From: Escherichia marmotae
Lineage (GTDB): Bacteria > Pseudomonadota > Gammaproteobacteria > Enterobacterales > Enterobacteriaceae
Length of the DNA stretch: 64,000 nucleotides
Assembly: GCF_002900365.1 (NCBI RefSeq)
Contig: NZ_CP025979.1
Coordinates: 1,984,001-2,048,000 of the forward strand
Direction: 5' to 3'
Position 1 is the first letter of the stretch. Every line of letters begins with the position of its first letter. Below the pieces are notes generated by a model. It did no database searches and was not told the origin of the DNA. It saw only the letters and a program-made list of their open reading frames with translations. The position numbers were made by a program, and so were the translations under genes. Below are positions 1 through 7,520 of this stretch, in pieces.

Positions 1-959
1 AACTACAAAAAACGCCCGGTGAGCATATCGAAAATAATGGAATTATTTACGACATCCAGCCCCTCCCGGAGATGAATATTTCCATCATCACCTGGGCTCC
101 AACGAAAATGTTGCAAACAAGCTGGTATCGGCAGGTTTTTATTTGGTTACCTGTTGGGTTATTAATTGGTCTGCTGGCAGCGATATTTGTGCTTCGTATT
201 TTGCGCCGCCTCCAGTCACCGCATCACCGACTGCAAGATGCCATCGAAAACCGTGATATTTGCGTACATTATCAGCCGATTGTCTCCTTAGCCAATGGCA
301 AAATTGTCGGTGCCGAAGCACTGGCACGTTGGCCACAGACGGACGGTAGCTGGTTGTCACCGGATAGTTTCATCCCGCTGGCACAGCAAACGGGTCTTTC
401 TGAACCACTGACGCTGCTGATTATAAGAAACGTATTTGAAGATATGGGCGACTGGCTGCGACAACACCCGAACCAGCATATTTCAATCAATCTGGAATCT
501 ACTGTGCTCATATCGGAAAAAATTCCGCAACTCCTGGGGAAAATGATCAACCACTACCAAGTTAACCCTAAACAGATCGCGCTTGAACTCACAGAGCGCG
601 AGTTTGCCGATCCGAAAACCAGCGCTCCGATCATTTCTCGCTACCGGGAAGCCGGTCATGATATTTATCTGGATGATTTCGGTACTGGTTATTCGAGCTT
701 AAGTTATTTGCAGGATCTGGATGTCGATATTCTGAAAATAGATAAATCCTTCGTTGACGCACTGGAATATAAAAATGTCACCCCGCATATCATCGAAATG
801 GCAAAAACGCTGAAGCTGAAAATGGTGGCGGAAGGCATCGAAACCAGCAAACAGGAAGAGTGGCTACGCCAGCATGGTGTGCACTACGGTCAGGGCTGGT
901 TGTACAGCAAAGCTTTGCCAAAAGAAGATTTCATTATCTGGGCAAAACAGCATCTCTGA
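1..959 (+). CDS. pdeB: Cyclic-di-GMP phosphodiesterase PdeB (YlaB), 3' part
   Basis: The reading frame is open from base 3 to the stop at 957-959, so the gene enters from outside the window and only its C-terminal part is present. A hydrophobic segment (about 135-204) is the second membrane helix; the periplasmic CSS-motif sensor domain of the family would lie upstream and is missing here. A complete EAL domain follows: the EAL signature is encoded at 315-323 and the metal-binding DDFGTGYSSL motif at about 673-702, with the later KIDKSF and AEGIE motifs also intact. EAL domains of this type hydrolyse cyclic-di-GMP to pGpG, so the protein is an inner-membrane enzyme lowering c-di-GMP. The intact motifs suggest an active enzyme; the assignment to PdeB rests on similarity and on the neighbouring ybaA. 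Confidence 0.9.
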   Translation, partial: LQKTPGEHIENNGIIYDIQPLPEMNISIITWAPTKMLQTSWYRQVFIWLPVGLLIGLLAAIFVLRILRRLQSPHHRLQDAIENRDICVHYQPIVSLANGKIVGAEALARWPQTDGSWLSPDSFIPLAQQTGLSEPLTLLIIRNVFEDMGDWLRQHPNQHISINLESTVLISEKIPQLLGKMINHYQVNPKQIALELTEREFADPKTSAPIISRYREAGHDIYLDDFGTGYSSLSYLQDLDVDILKIDKSFVDALEYKNVTPHIIEMAKTLKLKMVAEGIETSKQEEWLRQHGVHYGQGWLYSKALPKEDFIIWAKQHL

Positions 960-964
960 ATTAG

Positions 965-989
965 GGGCTGGCGGCACGCCGCACAGCCC
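965..989. terminator. GC-rich hairpin between convergent pdeB and ybaA
   Basis: GGGCTG at 965-970 pairs with CAGCCC at 984-989 and GCGGC with GCCGC inside it, giving an almost continuous stem between two convergent genes. There is no T-run on either side, so intrinsic termination is inferred only from position. Confidence 0.4.
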
Positions 990-995
990 GTCACG

Positions 996-1349
996 CTACT
1001 CGTCGATGATTGACTCGAACCCACCGTAAATCATCCGTTTGCCATCAAACGGCATTGATTCACCGAACTCTTTCATCCGTGGGTCAGACATCATTTTTTG
1101 ATTGGCAGCGTCGCGGACCTCTTTTGAAGGATATTCAATCCAGCTAAACACCACTTCCTCATTCTCTTCCGCTTTCACTGCCATGCGAAAATCGGTCACT
1201 TTGCCGTTTGGCACATCGCTGGCCCAACATTCGACAATGCGAAGCGCGCCAAACTCTTTAAACAGTGGCGCGGCCTTTGCGGCCATTTCCCGGTAGGCAT
1301 CCTTATTTTCGGCAGGAACAGCAACAACAAACCCATCAACATACTTCAT
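996..1349 (-). CDS. ybaA: DUF1428 family protein YbaA
   Basis: A 117-residue protein of the DUF1428 family, small dimeric alpha/beta-barrel-like proteins of unknown function. It starts MKYVDGFVVAVP and is preceded by a strong GGAGGAG ribosome site, which fixes the start. It has no signal peptide or membrane segment, so a cytoplasmic location is expected. It is transcribed towards pdeB and lies just downstream of the 4.5S RNA gene on the same strand, with about 110 bases between them. No function can be given from the sequence. Confidence 0.9.
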   Translation of the reverse strand: MKYVDGFVVAVPAENKDAYREMAAKAAPLFKEFGALRIVECWASDVPNGKVTDFRMAVKAEENEEVVFSWIEYPSKEVRDAANQKMMSDPRMKEFGESMPFDGKRMIYGGFESIIDE

Positions 1350-1460
1350 CAGAAACTCCTCCGAAGCGTACTGCGCAGTCAGGCAATTCCTGCAGCGTCA
1401 GTCGTGATTAAAGTTTAGCCACATTGAGATTTTTTGACGAAACGGCGGGGAAACAGAAAT

Positions 1461-1574
1461 GGGTGGGGGCCCTGCCAGCTACATCCCGGCACACGCGTCA
1501 TCTGCCTTGGCTGCTTCCTTCCGGACCTGACCTGGTAAACAGAGTAGCGTTGCGGGAGAACCAACAGAGCCCCC
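1461..1574 (-). ncRNA. ffs: 4.5S RNA of the signal recognition particle
   Basis: The minus strand gives the 114-nt mature 4.5S RNA: a 5' GGGGGCUCUGUUGG end, the conserved apical loop region GGTCAGGTCCGGAAGG with the adjacent AGCAGCC side, and a 3' CAGGGCCCCCACCC end. The ends pair to form the long hairpin. It binds Ffh (domain IV contact) to form the bacterial SRP that targets nascent inner-membrane proteins to FtsY. The mature 5' end lies about 26 nt downstream of the expected transcription start, in keeping with RNase P trimming known for this RNA. Confidence 0.97.
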
Positions 1575-1606
1575 ATTGAGAGCGTTGAGAACCAACGCGC
1601 AGGCGC

Positions 1607-1635
1607 ATTATCACTGCTGCCCCTGCTAATTGCAA
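1607..1635 (-). promoter_or_regulatory. Sigma70 promoter of ffs
   Basis: On the minus strand, TTGCAA (1630-1635) and GATAAT (1607-1612) are separated by 17 bases, close to the sigma70 consensus. A GC-rich discriminator lies between the -10 box and the expected start near 1600, as in stable-RNA promoters. It overlaps the upstream region of the divergent atl gene. Confidence 0.75.
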
Positions 1636-1728
1636 CCCATTGCGTGCCAGATGCTGCTTTCTTGCGCAATGCGGCTTCACTCAGGCGTTTTTCCAGATTA
1701 TGCTGAAAAATTACCTCAGGAAGAAAAG

Positions 1729-2040
1729 ATGGAAAAAGAAGATTCATTTCCCCAACGCGTCTGGCAAATCGTAGCCGCTATTCCCGAAGGCTATGTCACC
1801 ACCTACGGTGATGTCGCAAAACTGGCAGGATCACCCCGCGCCGCGCGCCAGGTAGGCGCTGTGTTAAAGCGCCTACCCGAAGGCAGCACCTTGCCCTGGC
1901 ACCGGGTGGTTAATCGCCATGGCACAATTTCGTTAACCGGCCCAGATTTACAGCGTCAGCGGCAGGCGTTGCAGGCAGAAGGTGTGATGGTGTCGGGAAG
2001 CGGGCAAATCGACTTGCAGCGTTATCGCTGGATTTATTAA
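1729..2040 (+). CDS. atl: Alkyltransferase-like DNA-lesion recognition protein Atl (YbaZ)
   Basis: A DNA-binding domain of the O6-alkylguanine-DNA alkyltransferase family in which the catalytic PCHRV motif reads PWHRV, so Cys is replaced by Trp and the protein cannot accept an alkyl group. Family members bind O6-alkylguanine, flip it out and hand the lesion to nucleotide excision repair. The start at 1729 (MEKEDS, 103 residues) is chosen because AGGAAG lies just upstream; the frame is open to an ATG at 1651 (129 residues, the length I remember from older K-12 annotation), but that ATG has no ribosome site and lies next to the ffs promoter. A perfect hairpin follows the stop codon. Confidence 0.85.
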   Translation: MEKEDSFPQRVWQIVAAIPEGYVTTYGDVAKLAGSPRAARQVGAVLKRLPEGSTLPWHRVVNRHGTISLTGPDLQRQRQALQAEGVMVSGSGQIDLQRYRWIY

Positions 2041-2063
2041 CCCTCTCCGGACGGAGAGGGTTA
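2038..2063. terminator. Bidirectional hairpin between atl and ybaY
   Basis: An 11-bp perfect inverted repeat (TAACCCTCTCC / GGAGAGGGTTA) with a 4-base loop overlaps the atl stop and lies 8 bp from the ybaY stop. It could serve both convergent genes, although no long T-run follows it. Confidence 0.55.
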
Positions 2064-2070
2064 ATGGCGC

Positions 2071-2643
2071 TTAGTATTGCGTAGGTGCTGGAACTGCCGA
2101 AGACGGATTCACTTGTGTCGGGGAAGTCGACGGTACAGTGGTTGTTGCGCCACCGCTGGCCTGAACCGGCACGGCGGTTTGCTGAACCGGCACTAATGTC
2201 AGGTCAGCTTTGGTTCCGCCCTGATTGATCACCGGTTGAACGGTATCGGTGATAAACACCAGTTTGTCGTTGACGGTAACCGCCGCACTCAACAGGATAC
2301 GCGCATTCGGCTGAACGTCTGCCGGGTTAAATGGCAGAACAAAACTGAACGGTGACTGTTTACCTTCGGTACGTACTGCTTTCTGCGCCAGAACTTTAGA
2401 AGGCGCATCCGCTAACGACGCGTCAGAAAGTGTCACGGTCAGCACGGCGTCAGGCGGCAGTGCGACTTTCTGACGGATCCAGACCGTACCGGAAACATTC
2501 GGTTGTTGTATAGCAGGTTGCTGTGTCGCTGCAATAGACGTATTTGCAGCCGGTGCTGGCGTCTGGATATCCGCGCTTTTATCCGCGCAAGCCGCCAACG
2601 CAATCGCAACCGCTAAACCACTGGCCATGTGCACGAGTTTCAT
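2071..2643 (-). CDS. ybaY: YbaY family lipoprotein
   Basis: A 190-residue predicted lipoprotein. The N-terminus has a lysine, a hydrophobic stretch and a lipobox LAAC ending at about residue 19, followed by Ala-Asp. Asp at position +2 of the mature protein is the classical inner-membrane retention signal, here in second place after Ala, so the final membrane is uncertain. After a Thr/Pro/Gln-rich linker comes the YbaY-type (type III secretion lipoprotein-like) beta domain from about residue 50 to 150, then a low-complexity Thr/Ser/Pro tail. It is divergent from tesB. Function is unknown; the gene is known in E. coli as osmotically induced, which the sequence does not itself show. Confidence 0.88.
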   Translation of the reverse strand: MKLVHMASGLAVAIALAACADKSADIQTPAPAANTSIAATQQPAIQQPNVSGTVWIRQKVALPPDAVLTVTLSDASLADAPSKVLAQKAVRTEGKQSPFSFVLPFNPADVQPNARILLSAAVTVNDKLVFITDTVQPVINQGGTKADLTLVPVQQTAVPVQASGGATTTVPSTSPTQVNPSSAVPAPTQY

Positions 2644-2861
2644 TCACTTCTCCTTATTATCAATGCACCAGCGGGCTAACTTTCCTCGCCGGAAGAGTGG
2701 TTAACAAAATAGTAACGTCAATAAGTGTGGCACATGTCACGTATTAACGCCTGCATTTAGCCAGTAATTCAGACCATTGCACCCATCGGACCAGTAGAAA
2801 AATTGCGTTATACTCAACTCACTTTGGCTTGCTGCGGCAGCTTTGTTACTGGAGAGTTAAT

Positions 2862-3722
2862 ATGAGTCAGGCCTTAAAAAATTTACTGACATTGTTGAAT
2901 CTGGAAAAAATTGAGGAAGGACTCTTTCGCGGCCAGAGTGAAGATTTAGGTTTACGCCAGGTGTTTGGTGGCCAGGTCGTGGGTCAGGCGCTGTATGCTG
3001 CAAAAGAGACAGTTCCCGAAGAGCGTCTGGTGCATTCGTTCCACAGCTACTTTCTTCGCCCTGGCGACAGTAAAAAGCCGATTATTTACGATGTCGAAAC
3101 GCTGCGCGACGGCAACAGTTTCAGCGCCCGTCGTGTGGCTGCTATTCAAAACGGCAAACCGATCTTTTATATGACGGCCTCTTTCCAGGCACCGGAAGCG
3201 GGTTTCGAACACCAAAAAGAGATGCCTCCAGCCCCTGCGCCTGATGGTCTGCCTTCGGAAACGCAAATCGCCCAGTCGCTGGCCCACTTGTTACCGCCAG
3301 TGCTGAAAGATAAATTTATCTGTGATCGTCCGCTGGAAGTCCGTCCGGTGGAGTTTCATAACCCACTGAAAGGCCACGTCGCAGCCCCCCATCGTCAGGT
3401 GTGGATCCGCGCGAACGGCAGCGTGCCGGATGATCTGCGCGTTCATCAGTACCTGCTCGGTTATGCCTCTGACCTCAATTTCTTGCCAGTAGCTTTACAG
3501 CCGCACGGTATCGGTTTTCTCGAACCGGGGATTCAAATTGCTACCATCGACCATTCCATGTGGTTCCATCGACCGTTTAATCTAAACGAATGGCTGCTGT
3601 ATAGCGTGGAGAGCACGTCAGCGTCCAGTGCCCGCGGATTTGTGCGTGGTGAGTTTTATACCCAGGACGGCATGCTGATTGCCTCGACCGTTCAGGAAGG
3701 GGTAATGCGTAATCACAATTAA
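2862..3722 (+). CDS. tesB: Acyl-CoA thioesterase II
   Basis: A 286-residue double-hotdog thioesterase that hydrolyses medium- and long-chain acyl-CoA to free fatty acid and CoA in the cytoplasm. The start MSQALKNL at 2862 is preceded by CTGGAGAG and gives the standard family length; the frame runs upstream to 2829 without a ribosome site. The N-terminal hotdog holds the VFGGQVVGQAL motif and the C-terminal one the DHSMWFHRPF motif, with the Asp-Thr-Gln active-site region of TesB enzymes present (LGYASD, SSARG, VQEG). It stands alone, divergent from ybaY and convergent with amtB. Confidence 0.96.
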   Translation: MSQALKNLLTLLNLEKIEEGLFRGQSEDLGLRQVFGGQVVGQALYAAKETVPEERLVHSFHSYFLRPGDSKKPIIYDVETLRDGNSFSARRVAAIQNGKPIFYMTASFQAPEAGFEHQKEMPPAPAPDGLPSETQIAQSLAHLLPPVLKDKFICDRPLEVRPVEFHNPLKGHVAAPHRQVWIRANGSVPDDLRVHQYLLGYASDLNFLPVALQPHGIGFLEPGIQIATIDHSMWFHRPFNLNEWLLYSVESTSASSARGFVRGEFYTQDGMLIASTVQEGVMRNHN

Positions 3723-3725
3723 AAA

Positions 3726-3754
3726 ACAGCCGGAGGTGAAAACCGTCCGGCTGT
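3726..3754 (+). terminator. Hairpin after tesB
   Basis: ACAGCCGGA at 3726-3734 pairs with TCCGGCTGT at 3746-3754, four bases after the tesB stop. The tail is only weakly T-rich. Confidence 0.55.
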
Positions 3755-3782
3755 CAGATTGTTGGTAACGTGCTTTTGTTGA

Positions 3783-3884
3783 TGCCGGTGGCGGCGTAAA
3801 CGCCTTATCCGGCCTACCAACTCTTGTAAATTCAATAAATTGTGATTTTTATTGTCGGCCTGATAAGCACAGCGCATCAGGCAA
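3783..3884. repeat. REP pair (BIME) between tesB and amtB
   Basis: Two REP-type palindromic units (3783-3818, GCCGG...CCGGCCTAC; and 3854-3884, GTCGGCCTGATAAG...CATCAGGC) lie in opposite orientation in the gap between convergent genes. This is the usual REP location, where such units act as transcript stabilisers, gyrase or IHF sites. Confidence 0.8.
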
Positions 3885-3903
3885 ATTTGTATTTGATTGC
3901 AGG

Positions 3904-5190
3904 TTACGCGTTATAGGCATTTTCGCCGTGGCTATTGACGTCCAGCCCTTCACGTTCCTGTTCTTCCGGTACACGCAGGCCAACCGTCAAATCCGCCAGT
4001 TTGTAGCCGATAAACGCCACCACACCAGACCAGACGATCGTAATGGCGATACTTTCCAGTTGTACCAACACCTGATGGCCCATCGTCACACCTTCCGCGA
4101 AGCCCACACCGCCCAGCGAACTGGCGGCAAAAATTCCGGTCATGATACAGCCGACAATACCGCAAACGCCGTGTACACCGAAGACATCGCAGGGATCATC
4201 CACCCGCAGCAGACGTTTCAACATAGTCACGCCCCACAAGCCTGCCAGACCAGCTACCACGCCGATAATCAACGCGCCGCCAACACCAATGTAACCACAG
4301 GCAGGCGTCACGCCGACCAGACCGGCAATCGCACCAGAGCAAGCCCCCAGCAGAGAAGGTTTACCGCGCAGTGCCCATTCACCGAAGATCCAGCCAAGAA
4401 TTGCCGCCGCCGTTGCTACCACGGTGTTAACAAACGCCAGTGCCGCAATTTCGTTTGCCGTGCCCGCAGACCCGGCGTTAAAACCAAACCACCCGATATA
4501 AAGAATGGCAGTTCCGGTAAAGACCATCGGCAGGTTGTGCGGTTTAAACGCCTCTTTGCCAAAGCCCACGCGTTTACCGACCAGATACGCGCCTACCAGA
4601 CCGGCGATTGCGGCGTTAATGTGCACCACTGTGCCACCGGCAAAATCCAGCGCACCGTGGGAAGCCAGCAAACCGCCTCCCCAGACCATATGCGCAATCG
4701 GAATGTAAGAGAGCGTCAACCACACCACCACGAAGATTAACACTGCCGAGAAGCGAATCCTCTCCGCCAGCGCCCCGACGATCAAGCCAACGGTAATACA
4801 GGCAAACGATCCCTGAAACGCCACGTGGATATACTGATAGATACTGCCCATTACCGCGGTCAATTCGATATTTTTCAACATTAACCAGTTAATGTTGCCA
4901 AAGAAGTTGTTGCCCTCGCCAAACGCCAGTGAGTAGCCGTAAACCACCCAGAGAATACAAACCAATGCAAAGGTCACGGTCACCTGTGTCAGCATCGACA
5001 GCACGTTTTTACCGCGAATCAGGCCACCATAAAACAGCGCGATACCCGGAACAGTCATAAACAGCACCAGCGCAGTACAAATCATCATAAACGCATTGTC
5101 GGCTTTATCTGCCACCGCAGGAGCAGCCATTACCAGTCCTGGCAGCATCGCCAGTGAAGCAAGCCCAGTTTTTATCGTCGCTATCTTCAT
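3904..5190 (-). CDS. amtB: Ammonium channel AmtB
   Basis: A 428-residue Amt/Rh-family ammonium channel. The first ~22 residues (to VMA-AP) form a cleavable signal peptide, and about eleven hydrophobic helices follow, as in trimeric AmtB of the inner membrane. The Amt signature DFAGGTVVHINAAIAGLVGA includes one of the twin pore histidines, and the second lies in the FGVHGVCG motif. The cytoplasmic C-terminus (EEQEREGLDVNSHGE) is the conserved tail contacted by GlnK. It follows glnK by 29 bp on the same strand and is expected to be cotranscribed from the sigma54 promoter, allowing GlnK to block the pore when nitrogen becomes plentiful. Confidence 0.98.
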   Translation of the reverse strand: MKIATIKTGLASLAMLPGLVMAAPAVADKADNAFMMICTALVLFMTVPGIALFYGGLIRGKNVLSMLTQVTVTFALVCILWVVYGYSLAFGEGNNFFGNINWLMLKNIELTAVMGSIYQYIHVAFQGSFACITVGLIVGALAERIRFSAVLIFVVVWLTLSYIPIAHMVWGGGLLASHGALDFAGGTVVHINAAIAGLVGAYLVGKRVGFGKEAFKPHNLPMVFTGTAILYIGWFGFNAGSAGTANEIAALAFVNTVVATAAAILGWIFGEWALRGKPSLLGACSGAIAGLVGVTPACGYIGVGGALIIGVVAGLAGLWGVTMLKRLLRVDDPCDVFGVHGVCGIVGCIMTGIFAASSLGGVGFAEGVTMGHQVLVQLESIAITIVWSGVVAFIGYKLADLTVGLRVPEEQEREGLDVNSHGENAYNA

Positions 5191-5219
5191 TTTTCAGTCC
5201 TGTTGCTGTGTGCCAGAGA

Positions 5220-5558
5220 TTACAGCGCCGCTTCGTCGGCTTCGCCGGTACGGATACGAATGACGCGTTGCAATTCAGCGACAAAGATTTTGCCGTCGCC
5301 AATTTTTCCGGTGTAAGCCGCCTTGCTGACGATATCGATCACTTCATCGAGTTGATCATCGGCAATCGCCACATCGATTTTTACTTTTGGCAGGAAATTG
5401 ACGCTGTATTCCGCGCCACGGTACAGCTCAGCATGCCCTTTCTGACGCCCGAAACCTTTCACTTCAGTGACGGTCAGGCCCTGGATGCCAATGGAAGATA
5501 ACGCTTCACGAACGTCTTCCAGCTTGAATGGTTTGATTATCACGGTCACCAGCTTCAT
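5220..5558 (-). CDS. glnK: Nitrogen regulatory PII protein GlnK
   Basis: A 112-residue PII signal protein. The start MKLVTVIIKPF at 5558 is preceded by GGAGGGG; the open frame extends far upstream without another good site. The T-loop with the uridylylated Tyr (RGAEYSVNFLPK, Tyr51) is intact, as are the B-loop TGKIGDGKIF and C-loop residues that bind ATP/ADP and 2-oxoglutarate. Under nitrogen sufficiency deuridylylated GlnK binds the cytoplasmic face of AmtB and closes it. A perfect sigma54 promoter and NtrC-like sites lie upstream. Confidence 0.98.
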   Translation of the reverse strand: MKLVTVIIKPFKLEDVREALSSIGIQGLTVTEVKGFGRQKGHAELYRGAEYSVNFLPKVKIDVAIADDQLDEVIDIVSKAAYTGKIGDGKIFVAELQRVIRIRTGEADEAAL

Positions 5559-5610
5559 AGATCCCCTCCGGTCAGAATTCGGTAATGGTTCTGCTACACG
5601 AAGAAGGTAT

Positions 5611-5626
5611 TGCAAGCGGTGTGCCA
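5611..5626 (-). promoter_or_regulatory. Sigma54 promoter of glnK-amtB
   Basis: The minus strand reads TGGCAC-N5-TTGCA, an exact match to the -24/-12 consensus, with the TTGCA part about 53 bp from the glnK start codon. This fits nitrogen-limitation control through RpoN. Confidence 0.9.
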
Positions 5627-5679
5627 GAAATGAAAAACGAGAGGGAAAGCAGGACGCAAAGGTGATTGAAAACAAAAAC

Positions 5680-5715
5680 GCACTATGACAGTGCACAGTG
5701 CGTTGCATTTTTGCA
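5680..5715 (-). promoter_or_regulatory. Candidate NtrC (GlnG) enhancer sites for glnK
   Basis: Two dyads, GCAC-TATGACA-GTGC (5680-5694) and TGCA-TTTT-TGCA (5704-5715, within GGTGCAAAAATGCAACG on the minus strand), resemble the GCAC...GTGC half-sites of NtrC. They lie roughly 60-100 bp upstream of the sigma54 promoter, a normal enhancer distance. Assignment is by pattern only. Confidence 0.65.
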
Positions 5716-5738
5716 CCAACGATGAAATTTTGCGCTAA

Positions 5739-7520
5739 TCAGGCGCTCAACGATTCCTCTTCACGTACGCTGGCAGCCAGTTCTTCTCCTGCAAGTTGCA
5801 GTTGGTACATCTGCCAGTAACGTCCCTGAGCCGCAAGCAGTTGCTGGTGCGTCCCCTGCTCCACGGCTTGTCCACGATGAAGCACCAGAATGGTGTCGGC
5901 ATCAACAATGGTCGATAAGCGGTGAGCGATCACCACCAGCGTAGTATGTTCGCGCACCGCCGCCAGGGCGTGCTGAATCGCCTGTTCAGTACCGGAATCA
6001 ATACTGGCGGTTGCTTCATCAAGGATCAGGATTTGCGGTGTTTCTACCAGCACGCGCGCCAGCGCCAGCAACTGTTTTTGCCCGACTGAGAGATTATTCC
6101 CCTGCTCGCCCAACGGCGTATAAATGCCGTCGCTCATGCTGCGCGCCAGCTCTGCCAGTTGCACCGTTTCCAGCGCTTGCCAGACGCGTTCTTCGGAGAT
6201 ATCACGCCCCAGCGTAACGTTCGCCAGGAAGGAATCCGCCAGCACAACCGGATCTTGCTGCACCATTGCCACGCCATGGCGCAGCGCGCTGTGACTTAGC
6301 GAACTTAACGGACGGCCGTCGAGACGAATCTCGCCTTCCGTTAGCGGGTAATAGCCCATCAGCAAACTTGCCAAAGTGCTTTTGCCACTGCCGGTATGCC
6401 CGACCAGCGCCACAAAGTTGCGCGAAGGCACAGACAGATTAATGTTTTTCAGTACCAGATTGTCATCACGATAGGCAAACGACACATTATCGACGTCAAT
6501 GGTGCCGCTCTGTAACGGGCGATCATCATTGCCATATTGCTGGCGCGGCCCGTCCATCAGTTCAAATACACGCTCACCTGCGACAACAGCCTGTTGCAGC
6601 ATTGCCTGTTGCGTGGTCAGTTCGATTAATGGTTCGTTAAGTCGCCCCAGATAGCTGATAAACGCATACAACACGCCCACTTCAATAGTGCCACTGGCAG
6701 AGAAACCAAACAGCATCAACAAACCGCAAAGAATGAGCGATGAAAACAGACTAAGCAGTGGTCGCAGTAAAAAGCCGTCGAGCCGCAGGGTTTGCATTCG
6801 CGCCATATAGTGCGAACGGCTGGCCTCCCCCATACGTTCACCAAATCGCGCCTGCTGACGGAACTGCTGGATAACGCTCATGCCATTGATGATTTCGTTA
6901 AAACCGTCGTTGATATCCGCCAGATAGGCGCGCACGCGGCGGACAATCGGCGTACTGTAACGCTGGTATATCACCATCACCACCAGCACGACCGGGAAGA
7001 TCATTATTGCCACCAGCGCCATTCGCCAGTCGAGACTGAACATCGCCACCAGCATCGCACCCACAAGTGCGGCGCTACGCAAAACGGTTGCTACCACGGT
7101 AACGTAGAGATCGCGGATCACTTCTGTGTCATTGGTGACGCGGGAAATGACCTGCCCGACCGGCTGGGTATCAAACTCACTTAATGGCTGGCGTAGCGCA
7201 GCATCCATCACGTCGGTACGCAACTGTTGTACAACGCCAACCGCCGCCCGGTTAAACAACAACGACTGCGCGTAGTGCAGTCCGGCGGCAAGCAGTTGCA
7301 GCCCAACATACGCAACCGCCAGACCAACAACCATCTTCAACGGCAGATTATTTTTCGCCACCATATTGTCGATAAAATAGCTGATGAGCAGCGGCCCACT
7401 CACTTCTGCCGCTGCTGCAACCCACATCATCAGAACCGCAATCCCCAGCGGCTTACGCCACGGCGAACCGTATGCTAACAGGCGCTTCAGAGTCGGCCAC
7501 AGTTGGCTAAAACTACGCAT
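5739..7520 (-). CDS. mdlB: ABC transporter half-unit MdlB
   Basis: A 593-residue half-transporter of the MsbA/multidrug type: an N-terminal six-helix membrane domain (about residues 20-320) and a C-terminal nucleotide-binding domain with Walker A GHTGSGKST, Walker B LILDEATASID and the H-loop AHRLST. The signature loop reads LSVGQ rather than LSGGQ, a departure at its third residue. The start MRSFSQLW at 7520 overlaps the end of mdlA by 8 bp, indicating translational coupling; the longer open frame to 7625 lies inside mdlA and is rejected. MdlA and MdlB are expected to form a heterodimeric exporter; the substrate is not known from the sequence. Confidence 0.94.
   Translation of the reverse strand: MRSFSQLWPTLKRLLAYGSPWRKPLGIAVLMMWVAAAAEVSGPLLISYFIDNMVAKNNLPLKMVVGLAVAYVGLQLLAAGLHYAQSLLFNRAAVGVVQQLRTDVMDAALRQPLSEFDTQPVGQVISRVTNDTEVIRDLYVTVVATVLRSAALVGAMLVAMFSLDWRMALVAIMIFPVVLVVMVIYQRYSTPIVRRVRAYLADINDGFNEIINGMSVIQQFRQQARFGERMGEASRSHYMARMQTLRLDGFLLRPLLSLFSSLILCGLLMLFGFSASGTIEVGVLYAFISYLGRLNEPLIELTTQQAMLQQAVVAGERVFELMDGPRQQYGNDDRPLQSGTIDVDNVSFAYRDDNLVLKNINLSVPSRNFVALVGHTGSGKSTLASLLMGYYPLTEGEIRLDGRPLSSLSHSALRHGVAMVQQDPVVLADSFLANVTLGRDISEERVWQALETVQLAELARSMSDGIYTPLGEQGNNLSVGQKQLLALARVLVETPQILILDEATASIDSGTEQAIQHALAAVREHTTLVVIAHRLSTIVDADTILVLHRGQAVEQGTHQQLLAAQGRYWQMYQLQLAGEELAASVREEESLSA

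Noticed and set aside
1415..1747. Open frames on the minus strand across 1415-1747
   Set aside because: They run through the 4.5S RNA gene, which fully explains the conserved sequence.
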